In this document: positions 49,696-58,823 of the stretch, in pieces
How positions within the stretch are numbered: the first letter of the stretch is position 1
How the letters are laid out: every line of letters begins with the position of its first letter
NCBI RefSeq assembly: GCF_003254525.1
Contig: NZ_QFYS01000006.1
Span: forward strand, 1 to 64,000
DNA from: Phenylobacterium kunshanense
GTDB lineage: Bacteria > Pseudomonadota > Alphaproteobacteria > Caulobacterales > Caulobacteraceae
Reading direction: 5' to 3'
DNA: 64,000 bases
The notes under the pieces: generated by a model
Database searches by the model: none
Seen by the model: the letters and a program-made list of their open reading frames with translations, nothing else
Told to the model about the DNA's origin: nothing
Program-made: the position numbers and the translations under genes

Positions 49696-50628
49696 ATGGG
49701 CGCATTGGAAGGCAAGGTGGTCCTCGTCACCGGCGGCGGCAACGGCATCGGCCGGGACGCGGCGATCATCGCGGCGCAGGAAGGCGCCAAGGTGGTGGTC
49801 AACGACCTGGGCGGCGGCCTGAAGGGCGGCGACGAAGGCTCCGCCGGCCCGGCCGAGGAAGTGGCGGCCCTGATCCGCGCCAACGGCGGCGAGGCGGTCT
49901 CCAACTCCGAGAGCGTCACCAGCATGAAGTCGGTTAAGGGCATGGTCGAGCAGGCGCTCGACACCTTCGGCGGCCTGCACGCGGTGATCAATCCGGCCGG
50001 CATCCTGCGCGACGTGATGTTCCACAAGATGACCGAGGAAGAGTGGGACCTGGTCATCGAGGTGCACATGCGCGGCTCGTTCAACGTGGCCCGCGCCACG
50101 ATCGAGCATTTCCGCGACCAGAACGACGGCGCCTACATGTTCTTCACGTCGACGTCGGGCCTGTTCGGCAACATCGGCCAGGCCAATTACGGCGCGGCCA
50201 AGATGGGCATCGCCGGCCTGTCGCGGATCATCGCCATGGAAGGCGCCCGCAACAACGTGCGCTCCAACTGCCTGGCGCCCGTCGCCTGGACCCGAATGAC
50301 GCAATCGGTGCCTGTGAAGGACGAAGCCGCCGCCGCCCGTCGCGCGGTGATGGCCGAGAAGATCCGCGCCGACCAGCCGGCCCGCTTCTCCGTGGCCATG
50401 GTCACGCCGGCCGCGGCCCACGTCAGCGGCCAGATCTTCGGCTCGTCGGGCGAGAACATCATCCTCTACAGCCAGCCGCGCCCGGTCGAGACGGTGACCA
50501 AGGAAGAAGGCTGGACCGTCCAGTCGATCCTGGACGAGGCGGTGCCGAAGATGGCGCCGAAGTTCTTCGACCTGAACCGCGGCCCGCTGCCGGGCTCGCA
50601 GACCACCGCGCAGAAGCAGCCGGCCTGA
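49696..50628 (+). CDS. SDR-family acyl-type dehydrogenase
   Basis: 310-aa SDR: VVLVTGGGNGIGRDAAIIAA (cofactor), a long acidic loop NDLGGGLKGGDEGSAGPAEE, FFTSTSGLFGNIGQANYGAA (Ser/Tyr) and KMGIAGL (Lys). A C-terminal extension (about 230-310) resembles the (3R)-hydroxyacyl-CoA dehydrogenase domain of MFE2-type enzymes. GGGAG is upstream of ATG 49696. Likely role in fatty-acid or polyketide-like metabolism. Confidence 0.88.
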   Translation: MGALEGKVVLVTGGGNGIGRDAAIIAAQEGAKVVVNDLGGGLKGGDEGSAGPAEEVAALIRANGGEAVSNSESVTSMKSVKGMVEQALDTFGGLHAVINPAGILRDVMFHKMTEEEWDLVIEVHMRGSFNVARATIEHFRDQNDGAYMFFTSTSGLFGNIGQANYGAAKMGIAGLSRIIAMEGARNNVRSNCLAPVAWTRMTQSVPVKDEAAAARRAVMAEKIRADQPARFSVAMVTPAAAHVSGQIFGSSGENIILYSQPRPVETVTKEEGWTVQSILDEAVPKMAPKFFDLNRGPLPGSQTTAQKQPA

Positions 50629-50677
50629 CGGTCGGACCGGTGCGCGCCGTCCTCATCGCCTTCGACGGGGACGGCGC

Positions 50678-51169
50678 GTGACGCTGGACTGGGGCGCGAT
50701 CCTGCGCGACGGCGGGATCGTCGCCCTGGGCGCCTGCGCCATCATCGCGGGCCTGATGCGGGCCAACCCGCGCCTCTTCCTCCGGCACTTTCCCGAACCT
50801 CTGCGCAGCCAGGCGCCGCCGCTGGCGCCGGGCGAGCGACGCGCCGGCGCGGCCGGGGGCCTGGCGCTGGTCGGCTGGGTGGTCGGCGGAATGGTCCTCT
50901 CGACGCTCGGCGCCGAGGCGCGGGGCGAGGCGTTCGCCGGCCTGGCCCTGCACGCCTTCCTGGTCGGCATGGCGTTCAACCTGGCCGACTGGCTGGTGCT
51001 GGACGAGCTCTGGCTGGGCGTGGCGCGCGGCCGGGGCCTGCTGCCGCCGGAGGTCGCCGCGGCGGCGCCGCCGCTGGACCACGCCAAGCACGTGCGCGAC
51101 CTGCTGAAGGGGACCGCGATCTTCGCCGTCCTGGGGCTGGCCGTGGCCGCTGGGGTCGCCCTCACCTGA
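50678..51169 (+). CDS. hypothetical membrane protein
   Basis: 163-aa protein with four likely helices: GIVALGACAIIAGLMRANP, GGLALVGWVVGGMVLSTLG, ALHAFLVGMAFNLADWLVLDE and LLKGTAIFAVLGLAVAAGVA. The start is GTG 50678. It is between an SDR and a short hypothetical gene upstream of aroC. Not recognised. Confidence 0.68.
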   Translation: MTLDWGAILRDGGIVALGACAIIAGLMRANPRLFLRHFPEPLRSQAPPLAPGERRAGAAGGLALVGWVVGGMVLSTLGAEARGEAFAGLALHAFLVGMAFNLADWLVLDELWLGVARGRGLLPPEVAAAAPPLDHAKHVRDLLKGTAIFAVLGLAVAAGVALT

Positions 51170-51199
51170 TCTGGCGCCGCCGTTGCGTGGCAGGTCTCC

Positions 51200-51460
51200 A
51201 TGAGCCTCGGCTTGACCCATACTGGCGCCATCGCCCGCGGACTGGCCTACGCGCCGACCCCGCCGCGTGAGCCGGTGCGCGCTCCGGAACCGGCGCAAGC
51301 CGGCCGCGACCCGGTCAGTCTGTTCAAGCTGAGCTCGCAGGAGCGCATCCGCGCCGAGACGGCGATGATCGTCGAGCGGACCCTGCAGGACCTGGCGGCC
51401 GACAACCAGCGGCGCGCCGAGATCCGCGCCACCGGCGCCTTCCTGGACATCCGGGTCTAA
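51200..51460 (+). CDS. hypothetical 86-aa protein
   Basis: A small soluble protein with a Pro/Arg-rich N-terminal third (APTPPREPVRAPEPAQAGRD) and a helical charged second half (SSQERIRAETAMIVERTLQDL, then AADNQRRAEIRATGAFLDIRV). It starts at ATG 51200 and ends 47 bp before aroC. Not recognised; coding bias and position support it. Confidence 0.6.
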   Translation: MSLGLTHTGAIARGLAYAPTPPREPVRAPEPAQAGRDPVSLFKLSSQERIRAETAMIVERTLQDLAADNQRRAEIRATGAFLDIRV

Positions 51461-51507
51461 GCCCGAGGTTCCCAGCGGGCGAAGTTCCGGGCTAGAGAAC
51501 CGGCGCC

Positions 51508-52626
51508 ATGTCGCACAACACCTTCGGCCACCTTTTCCGCGTGACCACCTGGGGCGAGAGCCACGGGCCCGCCCTGGGCTGCGTGGTGGACGGGTGCCCC
51601 CCCGGGATCGGCCTGACCGAGGCCGACATCCAGCCGTGGCTGGACCGCCGCCGGCCTGGGCAGGGCAAGTTCGTCACCCAGCGCCAGGAGCCGGACGCGG
51701 TCCGCATCCTCTCGGGCGTGTTCCAGGACGAGCGGACCGACGGCCAGGTCACCACCGGCACGCCGATCTCGCTGATGATCGAGAACACCGACCAGCGCAG
51801 CAAGGACTACTCCGAGATCGCCCAGGCCTTCCGGCCGGGCCACGCGGACTATCCCTATTTCGCCAAGTACGGGGTGCGGGACTATCGCGGCGGCGGCCGG
51901 TCCTCGGCGCGGGAGACCGCGGCGCGCGTGGCGGCCGGGGCGATCGCCCGCAAGGTGATCGCCGGCGTGACGATCCGCGGCGCGGTCGTGCAGATCGGCC
52001 CGCACGCGGTGGACCCGGAGCGGATCGACTTCGACGTCACCGGCGACAATCCGTTCTGGGCGCCCGATCCGGCCATCGTGCCGGTGTGGGAGGAACACCT
52101 GGAGAAGGTGCGCAAGGCCGGCTCGTCCACCGGCGCGGTGGTGGCGGTGGAGGCCAGCGGCGTTCCGGCCGGCTGGGGCGCGCCGCTCTACGGCAAGCTG
52201 GACGCCGAGCTGGCGGCGGCCCTGATGTCGATCAACGCCGCCAAGGGCGTGGAGATCGGCGCGGGCTTCGCCTCGGCGGCGCTGTCCGGCGAGGAGAACG
52301 CCGACGAGATGCGGATGGGCAACGACGGGCCGGTCTTCCTGTCGAACAAGGCCGGCGGCGTGCTGGGCGGAATCTCCACCGGCCAGGCGGTGACCGCGCG
52401 GGTGGCGTTCAAGCCCACCTCCTCGATCCTGACCCCGCGCCGGACGCTGAACGAGGCCGGCGAAGAGGTCGAGCTGCGCACCAAGGGCCGGCATGACCCC
52501 TGCGTCGGCATCCGCGCCGTGCCGGTGGTGGAGGCCATGGTCGCCTGCGTCCTGGCCGACGCCTTCCTCCGGCACCGGGCGCAGACCGGCGGCGGGGCGT
52601 TCGACCCCGGCGCGGACCGCGGCTGA
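51508..52626 (+). CDS. aroC: chorismate synthase
   Basis: AroC makes chorismate from EPSP, using reduced FMN. The 372-aa product has all the landmarks: [73 protein letters not shown] and [35 protein letters not shown]. Length is normal. Confidence 0.96.
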   Translation: MSHNTFGHLFRVTTWGESHGPALGCVVDGCPPGIGLTEADIQPWLDRRRPGQGKFVTQRQEPDAVRILSGVFQDERTDGQVTTGTPISLMIENTDQRSKDYSEIAQAFRPGHADYPYFAKYGVRDYRGGGRSSARETAARVAAGAIARKVIAGVTIRGAVVQIGPHAVDPERIDFDVTGDNPFWAPDPAIVPVWEEHLEKVRKAGSSTGAVVAVEASGVPAGWGAPLYGKLDAELAAALMSINAAKGVEIGAGFASAALSGEENADEMRMGNDGPVFLSNKAGGVLGGISTGQAVTARVAFKPTSSILTPRRTLNEAGEEVELRTKGRHDPCVGIRAVPVVEAMVACVLADAFLRHRAQTGGGAFDPGADRG

Positions 52627-52774
52627 AACCCCGCAAGTCGCGGATGGACCGGGGGTTTTCGGCACCTGCGACGACGTCCCCGATTGACCGGCGCGGGCGG
52701 CGCGCCCTATCTGCCGAACCCGTTCACCGAGCGTCATGCGTTGAGCGGGTGATCATGCGGCCGCGTGGGGCGAC

Positions 52775-53293
52775 TTGAAGTACGACCTGCTGAGAATCCT
52801 GCTGGTGGACGACAACCAGTTCATCCGCGTGATGGTGCGCGAGATTCTCCGCTCGGTCGGCGTGCAGAAGATCTATGAGGCCCGCGACGGGGCCGAGGGC
52901 CTGCAGATCATGCGCGACCACGAGGTCGACGTGGTGATGACCGACCTGTCGATGCAGCCGCTGGACGGCATCGATTTCGTCCGGTTGCTCCGCAACTCAC
53001 CCGACAGCCCGAACATGATGGCGCCGGTGATCATGATCACCGCCCACTCCACCCTGGCCCGGGTGAAGGAGGCGCGGGACGCCGGGGTCAGCGAGATCCT
53101 GACGAAGCCGCTGACCGCCCGGGGCGTGATCGAGCGGCTGCACCAGGCGATCGAGTTCCCGCGGCCCTTCGTACGCTGCGACGACTATTTCGGGCCGGAC
53201 CGGCGCCGCAAGGACGACCCCAAGTTCGAGGGCCCGTGGAGGCGGCACACGGACCCGCCCTACCTCCGGAACGCCCCGAAGCCGCGGGTCTAG
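52775..53293 (+). CDS. single-domain response regulator with YFGPDRRR tail
   Basis: 172-aa receiver without output domain: ILLVDDNQFIRVMVREIL, phospho-Asp in VVMTDLSMQPLDGIDF, MITAHSTLAR and ILTKPLTARG. Its tail RPFVRCDDYFGPDRRRK matches the receiver encoded at 20887. The start is TTG 52775, the only in-frame start near the receiver; the upstream ATG leads to a stop. It overlaps the convergent queD stop by CTAG. Confidence 0.87.
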   Translation: MKYDLLRILLVDDNQFIRVMVREILRSVGVQKIYEARDGAEGLQIMRDHEVDVVMTDLSMQPLDGIDFVRLLRNSPDSPNMMAPVIMITAHSTLARVKEARDAGVSEILTKPLTARGVIERLHQAIEFPRPFVRCDDYFGPDRRRKDDPKFEGPWRRHTDPPYLRNAPKPRV

Positions 53294-53661
53294 AGGCTGA
53301 AGGCGCAGCTCTCGCCGATGGTGGGGCGCGAGACGACGATGCGCGACAGGCCGGGAAAGGCCGGCTTCAGACGCTCGGCGAAATAGAGGCAGATGTGCTC
53401 GAGGGTCGGCCGTTCGAGGCCCGGTTTCTCGTTGAGCAGGCCGTGGTCGAGCTCGGAGGCCACGCCCTTCAGCGCCGATTCCAGGTCGGCGAGATCCGCC
53501 ACCCAGCCGACCGGCTCCACGGCAGGGCCGCGCACGGTGGCCTCCACCTTGAACGAATGGCCGTGCAGGTTGGTATAGGGCCGGTGCGCCGGGCCCTCCG
53601 CCAGGTAGTGCGCCGCATCGAACGTCGCGGCCTTGGTGATCTCGAAATAGGGCTGGGTCAT
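53290..53661 (-). CDS. queD: QueD/6-carboxytetrahydropterin synthase-like protein
   Basis: 123-aa PTPS fold. Zinc ligands are in FDAAHYL and NLHGHSFKVE; LDHGLLNE and the RPTLEHICLYFAE helix follow, then SRPTIGESCAFSL. The usual catalytic Cys four residues before HGH (CxxxHGH in QueD) is Tyr: RPYTNLHGHSF. Position next to queE and queC argues for preQ0 synthesis; the substitution suggests a changed mechanism or a different subgroup. A small gap (36 bp) separates it from queE. Confidence 0.85.
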   Translation of the reverse strand: MTQPYFEITKAATFDAAHYLAEGPAHRPYTNLHGHSFKVEATVRGPAVEPVGWVADLADLESALKGVASELDHGLLNEKPGLERPTLEHICLYFAERLKPAFPGLSRIVVSRPTIGESCAFSL

Positions 53662-53697
53662 TTCAACGTGCAGGGGCTCGCGGAGGCCGGAAGGGCC

Positions 53698-54330
53698 TCA
53701 GGCGATGCCGAGGTACTTGTGGGTCTGGACGCTTAAACGCCAGCGGGGGTGTGCGAGGCAATAGGCGATCGCCGCCTGCGTGTTCCGGTCGCGATCGGGT
53801 CCGTCCATCGGCTGCAGCAGGAAACGCTCGAAATCCAGGTGCTCGAAGCGCTCGGGCGGCGCCTTCTCCTGGGGGAAGACCAGCTTCAGCTCCTGGCCGC
53901 GGGTCTGGACCACGGGCGCGTCGGCCTTGGGACTGACGCAGATCCAGTCGACACCATCGGGGACCGGCAGGGTCCCGTTGGTCTCCAGCGCGATGGAAAA
54001 GCCGCGGGCGTGCAGCGCATCGACCAGGGCGGCGTCGACCTGGAGCAGCGGCTCGCCCCCGGTCAGCACCGTGAGGCGATTGTCGGGCCCGCCGGTCCAG
54101 GCGGCCTCGATAGCCGCGGCCAGGGCCTCCGCGTCGGCGAAGCGGCCACCGCCGGGACCGTCCATGCCCACGAAGTCGGTGTCGCAGAACGTGCAGACGG
54201 CCTTGTCGCGGTCGCGCTCCAGCCCGCTCCACAGGTTGCAGCCGGCGAAGCGGCAGAACACGGCCGGACGGCCGGCCTGACCGCCCTCGCCCTGGAGGGT
54301 CAGGAATATCTCCTTGACCGCATAGCTCAT
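53698..54330 (-). CDS. queE: 7-carboxy-7-deazaguanine synthase
   Basis: Radical-SAM enzyme of 210 aa that contracts the ring of 6-carboxytetrahydropterin to [23 protein letters not shown] gives the CX14CX2C cluster motif typical of Que[32 protein letters not shown] and [14 protein letters not shown] follow. ATG 54330 overlaps the queC stop as ATGA. Confidence 0.94.
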   Translation of the reverse strand: MSYAVKEIFLTLQGEGGQAGRPAVFCRFAGCNLWSGLERDRDKAVCTFCDTDFVGMDGPGGGRFADAEALAAAIEAAWTGGPDNRLTVLTGGEPLLQVDAALVDALHARGFSIALETNGTLPVPDGVDWICVSPKADAPVVQTRGQELKLVFPQEKAPPERFEHLDFERFLLQPMDGPDRDRNTQAAIAYCLAHPRWRLSVQTHKYLGIA

Positions 54331-55052
54331 GACGCCAGCGCCGGCCGGCCGTCGGCGTCCCACTGTTCGAACCCCCGGCGGCGCAGCTCGCATGCCGGGC
54401 AGGTCCCGCAGCCGTGGCCCCAGGCGTGGAGCACGCCGCGCTCGCCGAGATAGCAGGTGTGGCTGTCCTGGACGGTCAGCTCGACCAGCGCCTCGCCGCC
54501 CAGGCCCTTGGCCAAGGCCCACGTTTCAGCCTTCGTCAGGCGCATCAGCGGGGTCTCGATTCGGAAGGTCTGCTCCATGCCGAGATTGAGGGCCTGCTGC
54601 ATAGCGTCGAGCGTGTCGCGGCGGCAGTCCGGATAGCCGGAGAAGTCCGTCTCGCACATCCCACCCACGAGCGCGCCCAGGAGCCGGCGGTCGGCCAGGG
54701 CGGCCGCGTAGACGAGGAACACGAGGTTCCGACCCGGCACGAAGGTGGAGGGCAAACCCTTCTCGGTGATCTCGATCTCCCGCTCGGAGGTCATGGCCGT
54801 CTCGGCGAGGGCGCCGAAACTGCGGATGTCGAGCATGTGGTCGTCGCCGAGTCGCGGGCTCCAGTCCGGAAATTCGCGGACGATCCGGGCGCGCACCGCC
54901 TGCCGGGCCTCCAGTTCGACCGCGTGCCGCTGGCCATAGTCGAAACCCACCGTCTCGACACGATCATACCGGGAAAGGGCCCAGGCGAGGCATGCCGTGG
55001 AGTCCTGACCGCCGGAAAAGAGCACGAGGGCGCCGTTGTTCATCGGGCCCAT
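54327..55052 (-). CDS. queC: 7-cyano-7-deazaguanine synthase
   Basis: QueC makes preQ0 from CDG, ammonia and ATP. 241-aa product with the PP-loop [49 protein letters not shown], and zinc Cys at [10 protein letters not shown] and [15 protein letters not shown]. Start 55052 is given; ATG 55043 (MNNGALVLF) three codons on is possible, neither having a strong ribosome binding site. Confidence 0.94.
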   Translation of the reverse strand: MGPMNNGALVLFSGGQDSTACLAWALSRYDRVETVGFDYGQRHAVELEARQAVRARIVREFPDWSPRLGDDHMLDIRSFGALAETAMTSEREIEITEKGLPSTFVPGRNLVFLVYAAALADRRLLGALVGGMCETDFSGYPDCRRDTLDAMQQALNLGMEQTFRIETPLMRLTKAETWALAKGLGGEALVELTVQDSHTCYLGERGVLHAWGHGCGTCPACELRRRGFEQWDADGRPALAS

Positions 55053-55078
55053 ATGGCCCGCGCGGGCCCTCCAGGGAA

Positions 55079-55138
55079 GCGACGTAAGGGCAAGTTCGTT
55101 GTTCCAGGCGCCACAGTTACGTAACGCAATCCCTTACG
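55079..55138. promoter_or_regulatory. CGTAA repeat cluster upstream of the first TonB receptor
   Basis: GCGACGTAAG (55079-55088), the palindrome GTTACGTAAC (55116-55125) and CCCTTACG (55131-55138), which mirrors CGTAAGGG (55083-55090), lie within 60 bp. GCGACGTAAG recurs at 59331-59340 upstream of the second TonB receptor, hinting at a shared regulator. Confidence 0.4.
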
Positions 55139-55290
55139 GAGCCTAGGCTTCCGTTGACAGTTCGCCGCAGTCGGTTGAGCTTGGCCTGGCTGACTGGGGG
55201 GCTACGCCGCCTCCCCATCGGCTACGCTTTAGCGGCGTAACTGGCGACCACGGGCCACAAAAAGAGCCTGGACCGCCCTGGGAGGAACAT

Positions 55291-58119
55291 ATGACGGATA
55301 CCCGAACTCTTCGGAGTTGGCTGGCTGTTGGCGTGTCCGCCGCAGCGATTTCGGCGCTTGCGGCGCCTGCCTTCGCCCAATCGGGCCAGGCGAACGTGAT
55401 CGAGGAACTGGTCGTCACGGCGCAGAAAAAGGAGGAAGCCCTCCAGGACGTGCCGATCGCCGTGTCGGCGTTCGACCAGAACGCGCTCGAGAAATCGAAG
55501 ATCGACGGCGGCCCGAACCTGGTGCTGGCCGTGCCGAACGTGAACTTCTCCAAGGGGAACTTCACCGGCTACAACTTCCAGATCCGCGGCATCGGCTCGA
55601 AGCTGGTGGCGGCCTCGGGCGACGCCGGCACCGGCATCCACCTGAACAACGCCCCGCTGATCGCCAACAACCTGTTCGAGACCGAGTTCTACGACGTCGA
55701 GCGGGTGGAAGTGCTGCGCGGTCCGCAAGGCACCCTGTACGGACGCAACGCCACCGGCGGCGTCGTCAACCTGCTGACCGCCAAGCCCACCGACACCTTC
55801 GAGGGCAACCTTCGGGCCGAGTACGGCAACTACAACACCATGAAGGCCCGCGGGATGGTCAACCTGCCGCTGGGCGACATGCTCGCCCTGCGCCTGGCGG
55901 GCAGCTATCTGAAGCGTGACGGCTTCGGCGAGAACATCGTCACCGGCAACGACGCCGACGACCGCGACCTGTGGGGCACGCGCGCCACCCTGTCCTTCAA
56001 GCCCAGCGATCGCCTGCAGACCTGGGTGATGTGGGACCACTTCGAGGAAGACGACAACCGCTCGCGCATCGGCAAGCAGTTCTGCACCAAGGACAACGGT
56101 CCGGCGAACGTCGGCGGCGTGGCCTTCTCAAGCGCGGCCGGCGGGCTGGTGGGCCAGGTCCAGCGCGGCTTCTTCACCCAGGGCTGCGCGGCCACGTCCC
56201 TCTACTCCGCGGACGTGCTGGGCACGGTGAACTCGGCAGGCACGCTCGGCGGCCTGTTCGGCGCCCTCGGCGGCTTCCAGACCGGCGACGCCTACGCCGG
56301 CAAGGTCCAGACGCCGAACATCCGCGACATCGAGTCGACCTTCGACCCGATCTACAAGTCGAAGACCGACATCTACGAGTTCAACGCCGTCTTCGACCTG
56401 ACCGAGAACGTCAGCCTGAACTGGCTGTCGTCGTACACCTTCTACAAGCTGTACACGCGCCAGGACTACAACCGCTACACGCCCAGCGTCGGCTTCAACG
56501 CCACGCCGAACCCGGTGAACGTGTTCGCGGCCGTGCCGGGCTATGCGACGGCGATCTACCCCAGCCTGTTCCCGAACGGCGCCATCCGCGACCCGCAGAA
56601 CGGCACCCTTAACCGCTTCACGACCAGCGACATCTCCTCGGCCTACACCGAGCAGTGGAGCCATGAAGTGCGGTTCCAGTCGAGCTTCGACGGGCCGTTC
56701 AACTTCAACGTCGGCGCCTTCATGACGAAGTTCCGCACCGACGGCGACTACTACGTCATGTTCAACACCGGGACCGGCTACTACCAGATCAACAACCTGT
56801 TCGCGACCGGCAACGCGAACTGCGTTGGTCCGGCGCCTTGCGTGTCCGTCGATCCGAACGCCGATCCCAATCGTTCGGGCCACAACTACTATGACAGCTA
56901 CGGCCCGTACCGCCTGACGTCCTACGCGGTGTTCGGCGAGCTCTATTGGCAGATGGCCGAGAACTTCAAGTGGACGCTCGGCCTGCGCTACTCGATCGAC
57001 GACAAGAAGGTGCTGGCGCACTCGGTCACGCTGGGCGCGCCCGGCGTGGGCCCGACGCCGATCGGCACCCAGAAGGTCAAGTTCAAGGAGCCGACGGGCC
57101 GCTTCGGCTTCGACTGGCAGCCGGACCTGGGCTTCACCAACGACACCCTGATCTACGGCTTCTATGCCCGCGGCTATAAGGGCGGCGGCGTGAACCCGCC
57201 GTTCAGCCCCGGCATCGGCGTCGTGCCGGTCTCGCCGACCTTCGAACCGGAGTTCATCGACTCCTTCGAAATCGGCACCAAGAACACCCTGCTGGACGGC
57301 ACCCTGCAGGTGAACATGGCGGCCTTCCACTACGACTATAAGGGCTACCAGGTCTCGAAGATCATCAACCGCACCTCGATCAACGAGAACATCGACGCCA
57401 AGGTGAAGGGCGTGGAGTTCGAGTCGATCTGGCAGCCGCTCGATGGCCTTCGCCTGAACGCCGCCATCGGCTACCTCGACTCCAAGATCGGCGACGCGAG
57501 TTCGATCGACACCTTCAACCGGACCCAGAGCAACTCGCTGCTGACCCTGGTGAAGTCGAGCGCCGCGTCGAACTGCGTCGTCACCACGGCCCACGCCGCG
57601 ACGGCGCTGACGATCGCCAACGCCACCAACCCGTTCAACCTGCTCGGCGTCTGCACCCTGGCCTCCGCGGCCGGCGCGGGCACGAACATCGGCGGCGGGG
57701 CCATCGCGGCCGGCACCAACGCCTTCGGCGGCCTGGTCAGCGAGGGCGTTGCGGCGGACATCAGCGGCAACGAACTGCCGAACTCGCCGCATTGGACCGT
57801 CTCGCTGGGCGCCCAGTACACCTGGACCCTCGGCGACTGGGACGCGACCCTGCGCGGCGACTACTACCGCCAGACCAAGACGTTCGCCCGGATCTACAAC
57901 TCCGAGCCGGACCGCATCAAAGGCTGGGAAAACGTCAACCTGACCCTGACGATCGTGAACAGCGACATGGGCGTCGAGGTGGGCGGCTACATCAAGAACG
58001 CCACCAACGAGAAGGCGATCACCGACTTCTACCTGACCGACGACAGCTCCGGCATGTTCCGGAACGTCTTCTACACCGAGCCGCGCACCTACGGCGTGTC
58101 GGTGACCAAGCGCTGGTAA
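55291..58119 (+). CDS. TonB-dependent outer-membrane receptor
   Basis: 942-aa receptor. Signal peptide (about 1-30, ending AAPAFAQ), then the TonB box region EELVVTAQKKEEALQDVPIA. The plug has VERVEVLRGPQGTLYGRNAT and GGVVNLLTAKP, and the rest is a 22-strand barrel. The last residue is Trp (VSVTKRW), as in many Omp85-assembled barrels. Barrel contains an Ala/Thr-rich segment with paired Cys (AASNCVVTTAHA...LLGVCTL). Ligand unknown. GGGAGG precedes ATG 55291; a strong terminator follows. Confidence 0.94.
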   Translation: MTDTRTLRSWLAVGVSAAAISALAAPAFAQSGQANVIEELVVTAQKKEEALQDVPIAVSAFDQNALEKSKIDGGPNLVLAVPNVNFSKGNFTGYNFQIRGIGSKLVAASGDAGTGIHLNNAPLIANNLFETEFYDVERVEVLRGPQGTLYGRNATGGVVNLLTAKPTDTFEGNLRAEYGNYNTMKARGMVNLPLGDMLALRLAGSYLKRDGFGENIVTGNDADDRDLWGTRATLSFKPSDRLQTWVMWDHFEEDDNRSRIGKQFCTKDNGPANVGGVAFSSAAGGLVGQVQRGFFTQGCAATSLYSADVLGTVNSAGTLGGLFGALGGFQTGDAYAGKVQTPNIRDIESTFDPIYKSKTDIYEFNAVFDLTENVSLNWLSSYTFYKLYTRQDYNRYTPSVGFNATPNPVNVFAAVPGYATAIYPSLFPNGAIRDPQNGTLNRFTTSDISSAYTEQWSHEVRFQSSFDGPFNFNVGAFMTKFRTDGDYYVMFNTGTGYYQINNLFATGNANCVGPAPCVSVDPNADPNRSGHNYYDSYGPYRLTSYAVFGELYWQMAENFKWTLGLRYSIDDKKVLAHSVTLGAPGVGPTPIGTQKVKFKEPTGRFGFDWQPDLGFTNDTLIYGFYARGYKGGGVNPPFSPGIGVVPVSPTFEPEFIDSFEIGTKNTLLDGTLQVNMAAFHYDYKGYQVSKIINRTSINENIDAKVKGVEFESIWQPLDGLRLNAAIGYLDSKIGDASSIDTFNRTQSNSLLTLVKSSAASNCVVTTAHAATALTIANATNPFNLLGVCTLASAAGAGTNIGGGAIAAGTNAFGGLVSEGVAADISGNELPNSPHWTVSLGAQYTWTLGDWDATLRGDYYRQTKTFARIYNSEPDRIKGWENVNLTLTIVNSDMGVEVGGYIKNATNEKAITDFYLTDDSSGMFRNVFYTEPRTYGVSVTKRW

Positions 58120-58143
58120 CCAGCGCCTTCCAGGGAGCCTTTG

Positions 58144-58174
58144 GGGGCGGCGGAGCAATCCGCCGCCCCTTTTT
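58144..58174 (+). terminator. intrinsic terminator of the TonB receptor gene
   Basis: GGGGCGGCGGA-gcaa-TCCGCCGCCCC (58144-58169) is a perfect 11-bp stem followed by TTTTT. It lies 25 bp after the receptor stop. Confidence 0.9.
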
Positions 58175-58271
58175 CATGGGCGGCCGGCAGGGCGCCGGGA
58201 TCTCCGTGCGAGGCGCGTGGAAAGCGAACATTGCGATGGCTCGCGTCTCTGCTGTGTGGTGACCTCCACAC

Positions 58272-58823
58272 GTGCCTGCAGTAGATCGAACCCTCGCCGA
58301 TATCCTTCGCGTCAATCACGCTGGAGAGTGCGGCGCTATCCGCATCTACACCGGCCAGCGCTACCTCGCTCGCTGGCGCTCGCCAGACTTGCTGCCCTTC
58401 CTGGATCAGTCGCTGAGGGACGAGCGCGGCCACAAAGATGAGTTCGCCGCTCTGATGAAGCAGCGCGGGATCACGCCGTGCGGCGCGATCGCACTGTGGG
58501 GCGTGGGCGGTTGGCTTCCTGGCTTGGCAACCGCAGGCTTGGGCAGATCGGCGATCCTCATCTGCACCGAGGCCGTCGAACGGACGGTGCACGCCCATCT
58601 GCAAGCTCAGCTTGCCTGGCTCGCTGACCGTGACGCCGAGGTCTCACGGGCGATAGCGACCATCCAGGTAGAAGAACTTGCACACCTGGAAGGAGCACGA
58701 GAGAGGCGGCGGTCTCGCGGCGGGAGGGTGCTTGATGCGTTCATCGCTAAAGCGACGGAACTTCTGATCTGGATATCCACCTACGGCGCGTCCTCGCGGA
58801 TGGCGCGCCGGATCGGGCGTTAG
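58272..58823 (+). CDS. coq7: demethoxyubiquinone hydroxylase (Coq7 family)
   Basis: 183-aa diiron enzyme that hydroxylates demethoxyubiquinone. Ligand sets are visible: RVNHAGECGAIRIY (Glu), RDERGHKDEF (Glu-x-x-His), EAVERTVHAHLQ (Glu) and VEELAHLEGA (Glu-x-x-His). Start is GTG 58272. It is an isolated gene between two TonB-dependent receptors; promoter and terminator not apparent. Confidence 0.9.
   Translation: MPAVDRTLADILRVNHAGECGAIRIYTGQRYLARWRSPDLLPFLDQSLRDERGHKDEFAALMKQRGITPCGAIALWGVGGWLPGLATAGLGRSAILICTEAVERTVHAHLQAQLAWLADRDAEVSRAIATIQVEELAHLEGARERRRSRGGRVLDAFIAKATELLIWISTYGASSRMARRIGR

Noticed and set aside
55053..55290. possible preQ1 riboswitch upstream of the queC cluster
   Set aside because: No preQ1-type hairpin with the A-rich tail could be seen; the repeats present are CGTAA-type sites in front of the TonB receptor.
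56128..58158. 676-codon minus-strand frame opposite the first TonB receptor
   Set aside because: Antisense shadow of a receptor with clear signal peptide, plug and barrel.
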